Assembly: GCF_020707215.1 (NCBI RefSeq)
Contig: NZ_JAJFET010000003.1
Coordinates: 186,001 to 250,000 of the forward strand
Source of the DNA: Sphingomonas sp. PL-96
Lineage (GTDB): Bacteria; Pseudomonadota; Alphaproteobacteria; Sphingomonadales; Sphingomonadaceae
DNA length: 64,000 bases
Direction: 5' to 3'
How positions within the stretch are numbered: the first letter of the stretch is position 1; the number at the start of each line of letters is the position of its first letter. The notes below the pieces were generated by a model that worked only from the letters and a program-made list of their open reading frames with translations, made no database searches and was not told where the DNA came from. The translations under genes were made by a program, and so were the position numbers. Below are positions 55,401 to 62,673 of the stretch, piece by piece.

Positions 55401-56412
55401 AGGCTTCCTCGCCCGTCGCGCAGCCGAGCACCCAGACGCGGAACTGCTCGTCGGCGCCCTTGCCTTCGAAGAGCCGCGGCAGCTCGCGCTCGAGCACCTC
55501 GAACTCCTGCGGGTCGCGGAAGAATTGGGTGACGCCGATCAGCAGGTCCTGGAAGAGATCCTGCACCTCCTGCCGGTCTTCGCGCAACCGCGCGATATAG
55601 GAGTCGATGCCGTCGATCTGCAGCACCTGCAGCCGCCGGTGCACCCGGCGCAGAAACGTGCCGCGCTTGTAGCCGTGGAAGTCGTGGCTGGTGACGTTGC
55701 GCAGGATCGTGGTGATCTGCGTGACCTGCGCTTCGACCTGTTCGGGCAGCACCTCGGGCTCGGGTGTCGTGCCGGTGGTGGCGACGTTGTTGAGGTACAG
55801 CGCGATCTGAGTGGCGACCTGCTCGATCGGAACGTGCATGTCGACCACGCCGTGGGGACCGGCCGCGCCCTGCTCGCCATTGTGGTCGTCCGGTGTGTTT
55901 GCCTCGCCGATCGACAGGCCACCATATTTCTTGGTGGCCGTAATGCCGGCGGTGCCGTCACTGCCCAGCCCTCCAAGCAACACGGCGACGGCGCGATCAT
56001 GGGCATGCTCGGCGAGCGAGATCAGCAGGGTATCAACCGTCCCGCGATGCCCGACCGGCTCGACCGCCGGGCGAACACTGACATGCCCGTCCTCGACCGC
56101 GATCATGTCGTCGGGTCCGCCGACATAGATGTGATTGGGCTCGATCCTTTCGCCGTCCGCGGCGACGCTGACCGGAAGCGGCGACTGGCGGCCGAGTACG
56201 TCCAGGACGGTGGCGACGTCGAGCCCCTCCTGCTGGCGTACGGCGATCAGGTAGGCAGCGCCGAGTGTTGGCCCGATCCCCGCGAACAGCGTCTCGAGCG
56301 ACCGAAGCGACGCGGCACACACGCCGATCCCGACCAGCGGCAGAACCGCTTCCCGGAGCTCTTCATGTGCTAAGGGGGGGTATTCCCTTGCCTGTTGTTC
56401 CAATTTCGCCAT
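52459..56412 (-). CDS. CheB-CheR-PAS-HWE hybrid sensor kinase with degenerate CheB part
   Basis: 1317 residues. Order of domains: CheB-like (about 25-205), CheR methyltransferase (about 225-490, SAM motif VLGCATGEEAYS), PAS (about 535-640), a long SNEEL-type coiled coil (655-735), three PAS domains (735-850, 860-975, 985-1100), then an HWE kinase with His1114 in ELQHRTRN, Asn1217 in HELATNAVKYGA and the DWRE segment. In the CheB part the catalytic Ser is replaced by Cys32 (GIGVCAAS) and the His region reads AVRQQE; only Asp152 (GSDGT) remains, so esterase activity is doubtful. Other CheB/CheR-fused kinases couple methylation to sensing. Co-transcribed with the CheB and receiver genes. Confidence 0.92.
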   Translation of the reverse strand: MAKLEQQAREYPPLAHEELREAVLPLVGIGVCAASLRSLETLFAGIGPTLGAAYLIAVRQQEGLDVATVLDVLGRQSPLPVSVAADGERIEPNHIYVGGPDDMIAVEDGHVSVRPAVEPVGHRGTVDTLLISLAEHAHDRAVAVLLGGLGSDGTAGITATKKYGGLSIGEANTPDDHNGEQGAAGPHGVVDMHVPIEQVATQIALYLNNVATTGTTPEPEVLPEQVEAQVTQITTILRNVTSHDFHGYKRGTFLRRVHRRLQVLQIDGIDSYIARLREDRQEVQDLFQDLLIGVTQFFRDPQEFEVLERELPRLFEGKGADEQFRVWVLGCATGEEAYSIAILLREHLATLDHPPQVQIFATDLDARALGLARAGRYATSIEDHVRPDRLERWFVREGDTYCVSKELREMCIFSPHNLIKDAPFSRIDILSCRNLLIYLSTELQNRVIPIFHFSLQPGGVLFLGNSENVTRHQKLFAPVDRKNRVFRRLETATRVVPDFPLSARARGAEPLQSSYPAVAAPARLSGAVSRQAEAIAERYAPAYVIVDAQGDVLHFSGRTGRFLEPVAGMASLNLINLVHRDLRVDLRSAMHRAISEARRVELPRLVLRQDDRSVGVSLVVEPVGTGDVTSLVVLFQDLGPVLDGAGAGDRLENGELVERLEAELRLTRDRLQATIEELESTNEELKSSNEEYQSINEELQSANEEMETSKEELQSVNEELQTVNGELGHRVAELGRSNSDLKNLLEATQIATLFLDNDLRVRSFTPFATEIFHLLETDVGRPLGHVVSRVDYPELQEDVRRVLKKLVPIERAVLDPETKRQFAAKVLPYRSVDNYISGAVLTFTDLTAVHQAETALRASEARLQALLSASSQLIFRMNADWSEMIDMAGKGFLADTHESQAWMAQHIPKDERPRFQAAIDQAIAAQDVFELEHQVCRVDGTIGWAISRAVPITGADGEILEWFGAASNITGRREAEEALRDSEQRLHSLVEGLTQLVWRAVDSGHWTWASRQWREYTGQNESHSEGWGWLEPVHPDDRPIAREAWSRAAEQGGFEVEFRIRRSGDGAYRWFQMRATPLRDEQGDIVEWIGTSTDIDDLRELQEHQGVLVAELQHRTRNLIGVVRQMAQKTARASDTMEDFRERFRDRLDALARVQGLLSRLNDHDRVTFDELIRTELAAHGAETEESRILIDGPDGIRLRSTTVQTLAMALHELATNAVKYGALGQSEAQLAIRWRMSGEEDGAQPWLHIDWRETGVAMPPPDAAPQGSGQGRELIERALPYQFAARTTYVLEKDGVHCTIAMPVSASNLSDEKFDG

Positions 56413-56476
56413 GCCGCCATCCAGAGTCTGCGTCCTCAGGATAGGCGGATAGGACGCGCTAAAGAAGCGGATTCAC

Positions 56477-57496
56477 TCAGATGTCCTGTTCGCGCGGCGC
56501 ACGCCCCAGACGCAGCGAGGTGACTGCCGCCTCTCTGAGCGTCGTCGCGTAGCGCCGATACTCCTCGGCGCGCGCTTCGTAAAGCTCGGCCACTGCGGCG
56601 CGCCCGGTCTGGCGTGCGTCTTTCGCCATGCGCTCCACCAGCGTCACGCGCTCTTCCATCACCCGCATCGCGACCCGGACCGCCTCGTCTACCTCGTCGA
56701 TATGCGCGGCGAGGTTATCGGCGGTGTAGGCATGCCCGATCTGGCAGCGATAGCGCAGCGGACGGCTGCCGTTCACCTCCGAAAGTACGCCATGGCAATC
56801 GGGGCAGGAAAGCGCACTCGGCCTCGCGATCTTCAGCAGCCTGTCGCTACCCAGCCGTTCGCCCGCCGCGATCTCCACTTCCAGGCGGAGTTCCTCGGAA
56901 GGCGGATACATCGGACCGGCATCGGCTCCGACGATCGACATGAGCAGAGCGCCCAGCCCATCGGCGGGGGCGACGTGATCGACCTCCGCGGCTTCCAGCG
57001 CCGAAAGCGGCATCTGGTCCGCTTCGGCATCAAGGGGGTGCTGCACGATTGCGGTGCCGCCAACAGACTTGATGGCATGGAGGCCGGAGGCGCCGTCGTT
57101 CAGCATGCCGCTAAGCACCACGCCGACTGCGCGCGAGCCGAAGGCGAGCGCCGCGGACCGGAAGAGGGGGTCGATGGAGGGACGCACCATATTCTCGCGC
57201 GGCCCGACTCCCAAGCGGATCGCGCTATGGGTAAGCAGGAGATGACGGTCAGGCGCTGCGACATAGACGTGGCCCCGCTCGATCGGCTGCCCGTCGATCG
57301 CCTGCGTCACCGGTAAGGTAGCGCACCCCGCGAGGACATCCGCCAGCATGCTGGGCGAATGTGCCGGGATATGGGTGCTCACGAAGATGCTCGCGGGCAA
57401 ATCCCGGGGCAAGTCGCTCAGCAATTGCTTGAGCGCAGCGCTGCTTCCTGCGGAACCGCCGATGGCGATGACGTCCTTTTTGGCGGTGCTCGCCAT
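56477..57496 (-). CDS. Stand-alone CheB-type methylesterase with C-terminal zinc-ribbon-like region
   Basis: 339 residues. The CheB catalytic triad is complete: Ser15 in GGSAGSSA, His42 in STHIPAH, Asp134 in MLNDGASG. There is no N-terminal receiver domain, so it is not regulated as in classical chemotaxis. After about residue 220 a CPDC...C-type motif (SCPDCHGVL, then CQIGHAY) is followed by a helical tail rich in Arg and Glu. It lies 64 bp before the hybrid kinase whose own CheB part is degenerate, so it may supply the missing esterase activity. Confidence 0.9.
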   Translation of the reverse strand: MASTAKKDVIAIGGSAGSSAALKQLLSDLPRDLPASIFVSTHIPAHSPSMLADVLAGCATLPVTQAIDGQPIERGHVYVAAPDRHLLLTHSAIRLGVGPRENMVRPSIDPLFRSAALAFGSRAVGVVLSGMLNDGASGLHAIKSVGGTAIVQHPLDAEADQMPLSALEAAEVDHVAPADGLGALLMSIVGADAGPMYPPSEELRLEVEIAAGERLGSDRLLKIARPSALSCPDCHGVLSEVNGSRPLRYRCQIGHAYTADNLAAHIDEVDEAVRVAMRVMEERVTLVERMAKDARQTGRAAVAELYEARAEEYRRYATTLREAAVTSLRLGRAPREQDI

Positions 57497-57639
57497 CGAC
57501 CGACCTCCTCTTCATCCGCGGCTGGATCACGACGCAGGATCCCGATCCATCGCCCACCGAGCGAAGGCAGGATCAGGAACGATCAGGCACTGAACAAACG
57601 AGAACTGGCTTGGATGCTTCAGAGTGGCGGGGGCGATTG

Positions 57640-57994
57640 CCGCCCTGCCGGTCGCCGACAATTGCTGCTGCGCCAGGCGCAGGGCGATCCCGGCCTCGGT
57701 AGCGGCGGTTCGAGCCGCGACAAGATCCTGTCCGGGGGGACACACGCTCGGCGAGCAGGCGCTGCTCGCGCCGGAGGTTCGACTGCGCCAGCGCGGCTCG
57801 GGAGCGGGCGGCCTCAACTTCTGCCTTCAGCGACGCTGCTTCCCGGCTCTCGATGATAGCGAAAGGATCGCCACGTCCGACCGACTGACCGACATTGCGG
57901 TTGAGGGAGACGAGCCGGCCACCCACGGCAGCCGACACGACCTGCACGCCCTGGGGATCGCCTTCGATCGTCGCCGACCGCTCGATCGCACCGG
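57640..57994 (-). pseudogene. RND efflux periplasmic adaptor (HlyD/CzcB-like) fragment, frameshifted
   Basis: The minus strand carries an internal piece of a membrane-fusion protein: GGRLVSLNRNVGQSVGRGDPFAIIESRE, KAEVEAARSRAALAQSNLRREQRLLAERVS, then, after a 1-bp insertion in a G6 run at 57734-57739, PGQDLVAARTAATEAGIALRLAQQQLSATG. Both ends are missing: the N-terminal side is cut at the junction with the LysR fragment (57994/57995) and the C-terminal side dissolves near 57640. No pump gene is nearby. The 57497-57639 stretch to the CheB gene holds nothing recognisable. Confidence 0.85.
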
Positions 57995-58798
57995 CAACCC
58001 CGCCTTGTCGGCCCGACTGGCGCGGCTTCGTGAAGAACTCGGCGATCCCCTCCTCATTCCCGCACGGCGTGGGATGGTCCTGACCCAGCGCGCAGTCGGG
58101 CTTCGGCAACCCTTGCATGACGCGCTGGAGGGTCTCCGCAGGGTTGTGGCAGATGGATTGCCGTCCGACCCGGCGACCATGGAGGCCACCCTGGTGATCG
58201 CCGCGACCGACTATATGCAGTATGCGCTGCTTACCCGCTTCTCGGTCGCGCTCAGGACCGAGGCACCCAAGGTCCGCATCGCCTGGCGTGCCTTGGACGT
58301 GCTGGCGCTCGCCACGCAGTTGGAGCGCGGCGAGATCGACCTGGCGTTGACCTCTCCAGACCATGCACCTGCGGCCATGCGCCAGTGCCAGCTCTTTCGT
58401 GAGGAGTACGTGGTGATCGCCCGGCAGGGACACCGGCCGTGCAAGGCCGTCTTAGCCTAGATGTGTTCTGCGCTTTGGAGCACGTTGTCGTGTCTCCCAA
58501 GGGCGGCGGGTTCTCAGGGCCTGCCGATGCAGCACTTGAGGCCGCCGGCCGCCGCCGCACAGTAGTCCTGTCCACGTCGGGCTTTCTGATCGTGCCAGAG
58601 GTCGTGTCGCGGTCTGACATGATCGCTTTGATCCCACGGCGGATCGCTGATGGCTGGTCGGATCAGGTGCAGGTGGTGGAACCGCCGCTTACCATTCCTG
58701 GCTTTACTATTGCGAGTGTCTGGCACGACCGGACAACAAACCATGCGGCACAACGCTGGCTGCGTGAACGGCTGTCGACGTTGGCCGCGGAAGGGTAA
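57995..58798 (+). pseudogene. Truncated, frameshifted copy of the LysR gene at 45832
   Basis: The copy begins at codon 35 of the intact gene (PALSARLARLRE), lacking the first part of the HTH. It runs in one frame to QGH at about 58431, where one C of a CCC run has been lost (ACACCGG instead of ACACCCGG), and continues in the next frame (QGRLSLDVFC) to a TAA at 58796-58798. A 10-bp insertion (TAATACCGAC) sits at the stop. Most other differences are silent or conservative. It cannot make a working regulator. Confidence 0.93.
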
Positions 58799-58893
58799 TA
58801 CCGACTGAACTGAAGGCCGCGCACGACGTTTCCGGAAACGCCATCCCTTGCCAGACAACCCGGCAGGCGACCCGCTTTTTTCAACGGCCCCGG
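57995..58893 (+). repeat. Decayed copy of a ~0.9-kb duplicated segment
   Basis: Matches 45931-46829 in the same orientation about 12 kb away. The similarity continues past the gene end to about 58893 (ACAACCCGGCAGGCGACCCGCTTT). Confidence 0.92.
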
Positions 58894-58926
58894 TCGTAAT
58901 AGAAGCGAATGGGTCGCCTTGGGTGC

Positions 58927-59235
58927 TTAATCAATCCTTGCCCATCGGCCGGCCTTGAAGCGCAGGCGCGTGGTTATCTGCCGAAGACCGATTCCTCCCT
59001 TTTCGTAGCGAACCACCAGCTCGCAACCCCGGCCCCGCGCCGATACGAACCTCAATAACGGTAGCCCCCCTGGTACAATTGCATCCGACGCTTGGAACGG
59101 CTTCCCCTTTTCAGCCATGTCCCCAGTGACCTCGGTTACTCCTGCCGGTAGGTCCCGCTTCGTCGGAATGGGTACCCAGCGCTCGGACGCGAATGGACAT
59201 GAAGCTGCCGCCGCAGCCACTACGAACCAGATCAT
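58927..59235 (-). CDS. Secreted protein, unknown function
   Basis: 102 residues with a short signal peptide (MIWFVVAAAAASCPFA). The mature part is beta-rich: WVPIPTKRDLPAGVTEVTGD, then LPLLRFVSARGRGCELVVRYEKGGIGLR and TRLRFKAGRWARID. It begins at the ATG at 59235; the longer frame upstream contains the repeat at 59361 and no coding features. It ends 34 bp after the duplicated LysR segment. I recognise no family. Confidence 0.65.
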   Translation of the reverse strand: MIWFVVAAAAASCPFASERWVPIPTKRDLPAGVTEVTGDMAEKGKPFQASDAIVPGGLPLLRFVSARGRGCELVVRYEKGGIGLRQITTRLRFKAGRWARID

Positions 59236-59643
59236 CCCCGTCCTCCTGCTCAGCGTCCACCCAGTCGAAAGCCCTAGTTTGCACTGGTCGCCGTCTAGGC
59301 TGAACGACCGGCTGTTTGCGAGCAAGCACCGGATGATCAAGCGCGGGGGTAACCCGCGTTTACTGCCCTTCCGCCTGGGAGTGCCGCCAGGGTATCGCTC
59401 GGCGATAGCGGCTCCAGAGACTAGGTTTTCTGCGATATGCGCGAGAGCAGGGCGGAGGGTGTCTCCGCCGCTAATGGCAGAAAGTGGGTGGAATGCGGAC
59501 CGGTAGTTTTCGGGCAGGCGGACGTTAATAACTGGCGTTGAGGGTGGCGCCCCCTTTCCCAAAAACGATGGCTGATCGGGAAAGCCGCTTTTCTCTGACA
59601 AGCCAGCATTGACGATCGCAGCCCTGCGAAAGAGGGTGCCGCA
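59236..59643. other. Gene-free stretch with repeat family 1
   Basis: About 400 bp without a supported gene. Its middle is copy C of the repeat (59361-59502); a perfect 6-bp hairpin CGCGGG-GGTAA-CCCGCG is at 59342-59358. Confidence 0.5.
59361..59502 (-). repeat. Dispersed intergenic repeat family 1, copy C
   Basis: Read on the minus strand: GGTCCGCATTCCACCCAC, TTAGCGGCGGAGACACCCTCCGCCCTGCTC, TCGCAGAAAACCT, GCCGAGCGATACCCTGGCGG. The same blocks occur, in order, in copies A and B near the left end, 57 kb away. Confidence 0.65.
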
Positions 59644-60060
59644 ATGCAGAGGGACCATGACGCTAAACCACCGCGTCGTAGCGCGATCCTGCGAGCCATC
59701 TACGCGCTTTGCCTGCTGGCCGCGACCTACAACCATTGGTCCGCCATATACCAGCACGGCCTGGCTTGGGATTATGGAGGGTTCCCCAGGGCAAGCACCA
59801 CGTTCTGGACGGCCCTGGCCTTCATCGATCCTGCGGCTGTCATTTTGCTGCTCGTACGTCCAAACGCCGGCGTTGTGCTGACGATTGGGATCATCGTGAC
59901 CGATGTAATCCACAATGTATGGATTCAGGCGCGATACTTTCCACCGCTCCTGCAAGCTCTGGGTGCCTCACCTCAGGTGACCGAGCAGATCGCCTTCATG
60001 GTCTTTGTACTGGCGACCAGCCCCTTCGCGTGGTCCATGAAGCGGCAAACAGTAGCGTAA
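59644..60060 (+). CDS. Integral membrane protein, unknown function
   Basis: 138 residues with four hydrophobic helices (about 14-32, 50-70, 75-95, 110-130). Conserved-looking residues lie in loops: NHWSAI, HGLAWDYGGFP, and HNVWIQARYFPP. The AGGGTGCCGCA before the ATG gives a weak ribosome-binding site. No family is recognised by me; the NHWSA and WDYGG motifs are a possible handle. It stands alone. Confidence 0.72.
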   Translation: MQRDHDAKPPRRSAILRAIYALCLLAATYNHWSAIYQHGLAWDYGGFPRASTTFWTALAFIDPAAVILLLVRPNAGVVLTIGIIVTDVIHNVWIQARYFPPLLQALGASPQVTEQIAFMVFVLATSPFAWSMKRQTVA

Positions 60061-60413
60061 GCGCCTTGTCCGATCGGGAAGGTGCAGCGGGACAGCCAAG
60101 GCAGTCTCGGTCTTTCGACGCATTCGGGTTGAGCCGTTTTCCCGAAACCTGTTCCCAATTGCGTTTTCCCGAGAAGCCCCGTCGGACACGGAGAAACGGG
60201 ACTGCTGCGAATCGGTGAAAACGGCCGGTCTTGCTATGCCCGGCCGATCTACCGAACGGCCGGAAATGGGTCGCGTGCTGCCCCCTCGCGGTTCTTGCGT
60301 CGTCACCCATATTAGCCGATCTCAGCCATTGCCGCCGAGCAGCGCCGTCGCATAGCTTGCGTACTTCGCGGCAGCCGGGCAGCCCGGCAGTCAGACGCTG
60401 CAGGAGAGTCTTG
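60061..60413. other. Gene-free stretch upstream of the hydrolase gene
   Basis: About 350 bp. It contains a short family-2 repeat phrase (60258-60275) and several imperfect GGCCGG palindromes around 60215-60265. No gene or clear promoter can be named. Confidence 0.45.
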
Positions 60414-61334
60414 ATGGCGCGCTCTTGGTCGGTGCTCATCGTTATGGCCACGGCGTTTACGATGCCGGCCACCGCTCTCGCTCAGTCCGCGCTGGACCTG
60501 TACAAGGCCGCTGGCGCGCGAGCGATGAAGCCAGTCGCAACGATCGCCTACGGGCCCGATCCGCTGCAGGTCGCCGACCTCCGGCTTCCTCAAGGGCGAG
60601 GGCCGCATCCGGTCGCAATCGTTATCCACGGTGGTTGTTGGCTGGCGAGCATCGATGATCGCCGCGGCACGGCCGGTTTCGCCGAGGCACTGGGCAGGCG
60701 CGGGTTCGCAACCTGGAACATCGAATACCGGCGTCTGGGCAATACCGGCGGGGGCTGGCCAGGCACCTTCACGGACGTGGCTGCCGCTACTGACAAGCTC
60801 GTTGAGGTGGCTCCCCGGTACAATCTCGATCTGAAGCGCGTGACGGTCGTGGGCCATTCAGCGGGAGCGCATCTTGCTCTCTGGGTCGCATCGCGGCCGA
60901 GGCTGCCATCACCCTGGTCACAGACGAGCCTGCGCCCGCAAAGTGTGGTGGCAATAGACGGGCCCGCAGCGCTGGCGCCGTTTATCGGAGTCGATGCGCA
61001 AGCATGTCGGGGACAGTCCGTCGTGGTGCCCCTGATCGGTGGCACACCGGCACAGAAGCCCGTTGAATACCGGCTTGCCTCGCCCGCGGATCACCTGCCG
61101 CTCGGCGTGCATCAGCTTGTCATCGAGGGCGTCTTCGCTGACCTGTTACGCCCGTATGTCGCCGCAGCCCGGAGCAGCGGCGACACGGTGGATGTCCTCG
61201 CGCCCCCGGCCGCCAATCACTTCGACATCGTCACGCCTGGCACCCCGAGCGGCGAAGCGGTTGCCGACTTCATTGCCGCCAATGCGCTAACGCCAGGTAG
61301 AAATGCGCCTCGATGGGGCAAGCCTGGTCAGTGA
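60414..61334 (+). CDS. Exported alpha/beta hydrolase (carboxylesterase-like)
   Basis: 306 residues. The signal peptide (ARSWSVLIVMATAFTMPATALA) starts at the ATG at 60414 after a CAGGAGAG site. The esterase signatures are HGGCW at 72-76 (oxyanion hole), the nucleophile Ser149 in GHSAGAH and His269 in ANHFDIV. WNIEYRRLG and a lid region follow the HSL/BD-FAE-like pattern. The exported location distinguishes it from cytoplasmic kynurenine formamidases of the same fold. Its stop overlaps the next gene. Confidence 0.87.
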   Translation: MARSWSVLIVMATAFTMPATALAQSALDLYKAAGARAMKPVATIAYGPDPLQVADLRLPQGRGPHPVAIVIHGGCWLASIDDRRGTAGFAEALGRRGFATWNIEYRRLGNTGGGWPGTFTDVAAATDKLVEVAPRYNLDLKRVTVVGHSAGAHLALWVASRPRLPSPWSQTSLRPQSVVAIDGPAALAPFIGVDAQACRGQSVVVPLIGGTPAQKPVEYRLASPADHLPLGVHQLVIEGVFADLLRPYVAAARSSGDTVDVLAPPAANHFDIVTPGTPSGEAVADFIAANALTPGRNAPRWGKPGQ

Positions 61335-62239
61335 GGTACCCGGCAGCTCTTGCCGCGACCATTTTGGCCTCGTCGCCTTGCGCGGCCGCGGCGGCGCCCT
61401 GTGCGGGCCAGATCGCGTTTCTGAACCACATCATGGCGGTGGTGGATCGCCGGACCGCCGATGCTGTGCCCGGCTCCATCCTGCTTCGGAGATATGCCAG
61501 CCTGGAGATCCGGACGACCCGAAGTTACGGCAATGGTGCCTGGACGGGCCGCTATGTGAATGGCCCTCGTAATTACCTGGAACTGTTCGGCCCAGGCGAT
61601 AGCGGCGACGAAAGTCCGGTGGGGTCGCTCGGCGTGGCGCTGGGCGGCGATGTTCCCGGCGTGACGGCGAAGATCAACGCTCGCCTGCGCCGCGCGGGTG
61701 TGCAGGGCGAAACGCGCACTATGCATCGAACCTTTGCCGGTCGCGACGTTCCCTGGTTTTCGGGCGTCGGCATCGCGCACCCGCTGACGCCAGCGCACGG
61801 CCCCACGATCGAAGCCTGGACTATGGAGTTCCAGCCGGAGTTCTTCGCCGCTGCCGAGGCGCAGCGGCCACCCAGTCAGGGTCCGCGTGACGCCGTGTCC
61901 CGCCGGCGCTATCTGGCCAACCTGTACAAGGACACACCCATCGCAGACATTCGGCGGGTCGAAATTGCTGTTCCGGAACAGGCCTACCACCGGAACGTAA
62001 GACCGCTGCTTAGGGCGGCGGGATTCTGCCTCAAAGAAACGTCGACCGTTGCTAGCGCCAAAGGGGGAGAGGCCGAGGTTGCGATCCGGTTTGTCGCCCC
62101 AGGCATGACCAGGCTACTGCGCATCGACTTTGCCCTGTCTCGACCCGTCTCAGGCGTGGAGCAGGAGCGCATCGGTCATTCGATCCTCCGGATCGGCCCA
62201 GGCAAGACCGCCACCTGGAGGTTCGGGATGCTGCCATGA
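61331..62239 (+). CDS. DUF5829 family secreted protein
   Basis: 302 residues from the GTG at 61331, whose GTGA overlaps the upstream stop and starts a signal peptide (VRYPAALAATILASSPCAAA); an ATG at 61313 is in frame. The mature part has AFLNHIMAVVD, ASLEIRTTRSYGNGAWTGRYVNGPRNYLELFGP and VALGGDVPG, the pattern of DUF5829 (NH...vlD..T, RTT....WTG.Y..G..TYLEff). The middle and C-terminus are less conserved. Function unknown; coupled to the exported hydrolase, so both may act outside the cell on one substrate. Confidence 0.75.
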   Translation: MRYPAALAATILASSPCAAAAAPCAGQIAFLNHIMAVVDRRTADAVPGSILLRRYASLEIRTTRSYGNGAWTGRYVNGPRNYLELFGPGDSGDESPVGSLGVALGGDVPGVTAKINARLRRAGVQGETRTMHRTFAGRDVPWFSGVGIAHPLTPAHGPTIEAWTMEFQPEFFAAAEAQRPPSQGPRDAVSRRRYLANLYKDTPIADIRRVEIAVPEQAYHRNVRPLLRAAGFCLKETSTVASAKGGEAEVAIRFVAPGMTRLLRIDFALSRPVSGVEQERIGHSILRIGPGKTATWRFGMLP

Positions 62240-62673
62240 ATTGCGTCGGGGACCTGAGGTGCCACTCGGCCTCGCAGGTCAAGCCGCAGCGGTGCGTGGG
62301 TCGAACATAGGACAGCTTTTTAGGCGGCTGTGACAGCCGCTCGCGCGCCGAAAATGGGTCGAGAACTGTCCGGGAGATGGCGGCCGCAAGGACCCAATAC
62401 ACGACACTCGTGCCGCCGTGCTCCCCTCCCGAAACCCGCCGCTCGTTGATGTTCACGAAAGGATCGGTTTAGTGACACATCCAAGCTGCTGAACGGCAAT
62501 CAAGGATGGAAAGAGGTCAGTGGGTGGCTTCTGGTCACTAACGCGGCCAATTCTGACTGGTGCAGCCTAGAGAACACTCAACTGGCACACTGCTTGAAAA
62601 GCCAGCGACACGCCGGTCGGCACGCGTCCTACCAGAGATCTGCTCTTGTCTCTGGGGGAAGGTACAGAGCGGC
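62240..62673. other. Gene-free stretch with repeat family 2
   Basis: About 430 bp between convergent genes. Copy B of repeat family 2 is at 62353-62455. Open frames here (62052-62456 minus, 62560-63087 plus) are shadows or lack start signals. Confidence 0.5.
62353..62455 (+). repeat. Dispersed intergenic repeat family 2, copy B
   Basis: Aligned with 51627-51730 (see there). On the minus strand both copies read ...WVLAA-like peptide phrases by chance of shared sequence, not because a gene is present. Confidence 0.5.

Noticed and set aside
54997..56373. 458-codon open frame on the plus strand
   Set aside because: Antisense to the CheB-CheR-HWE kinase gene; no start signal or motif.
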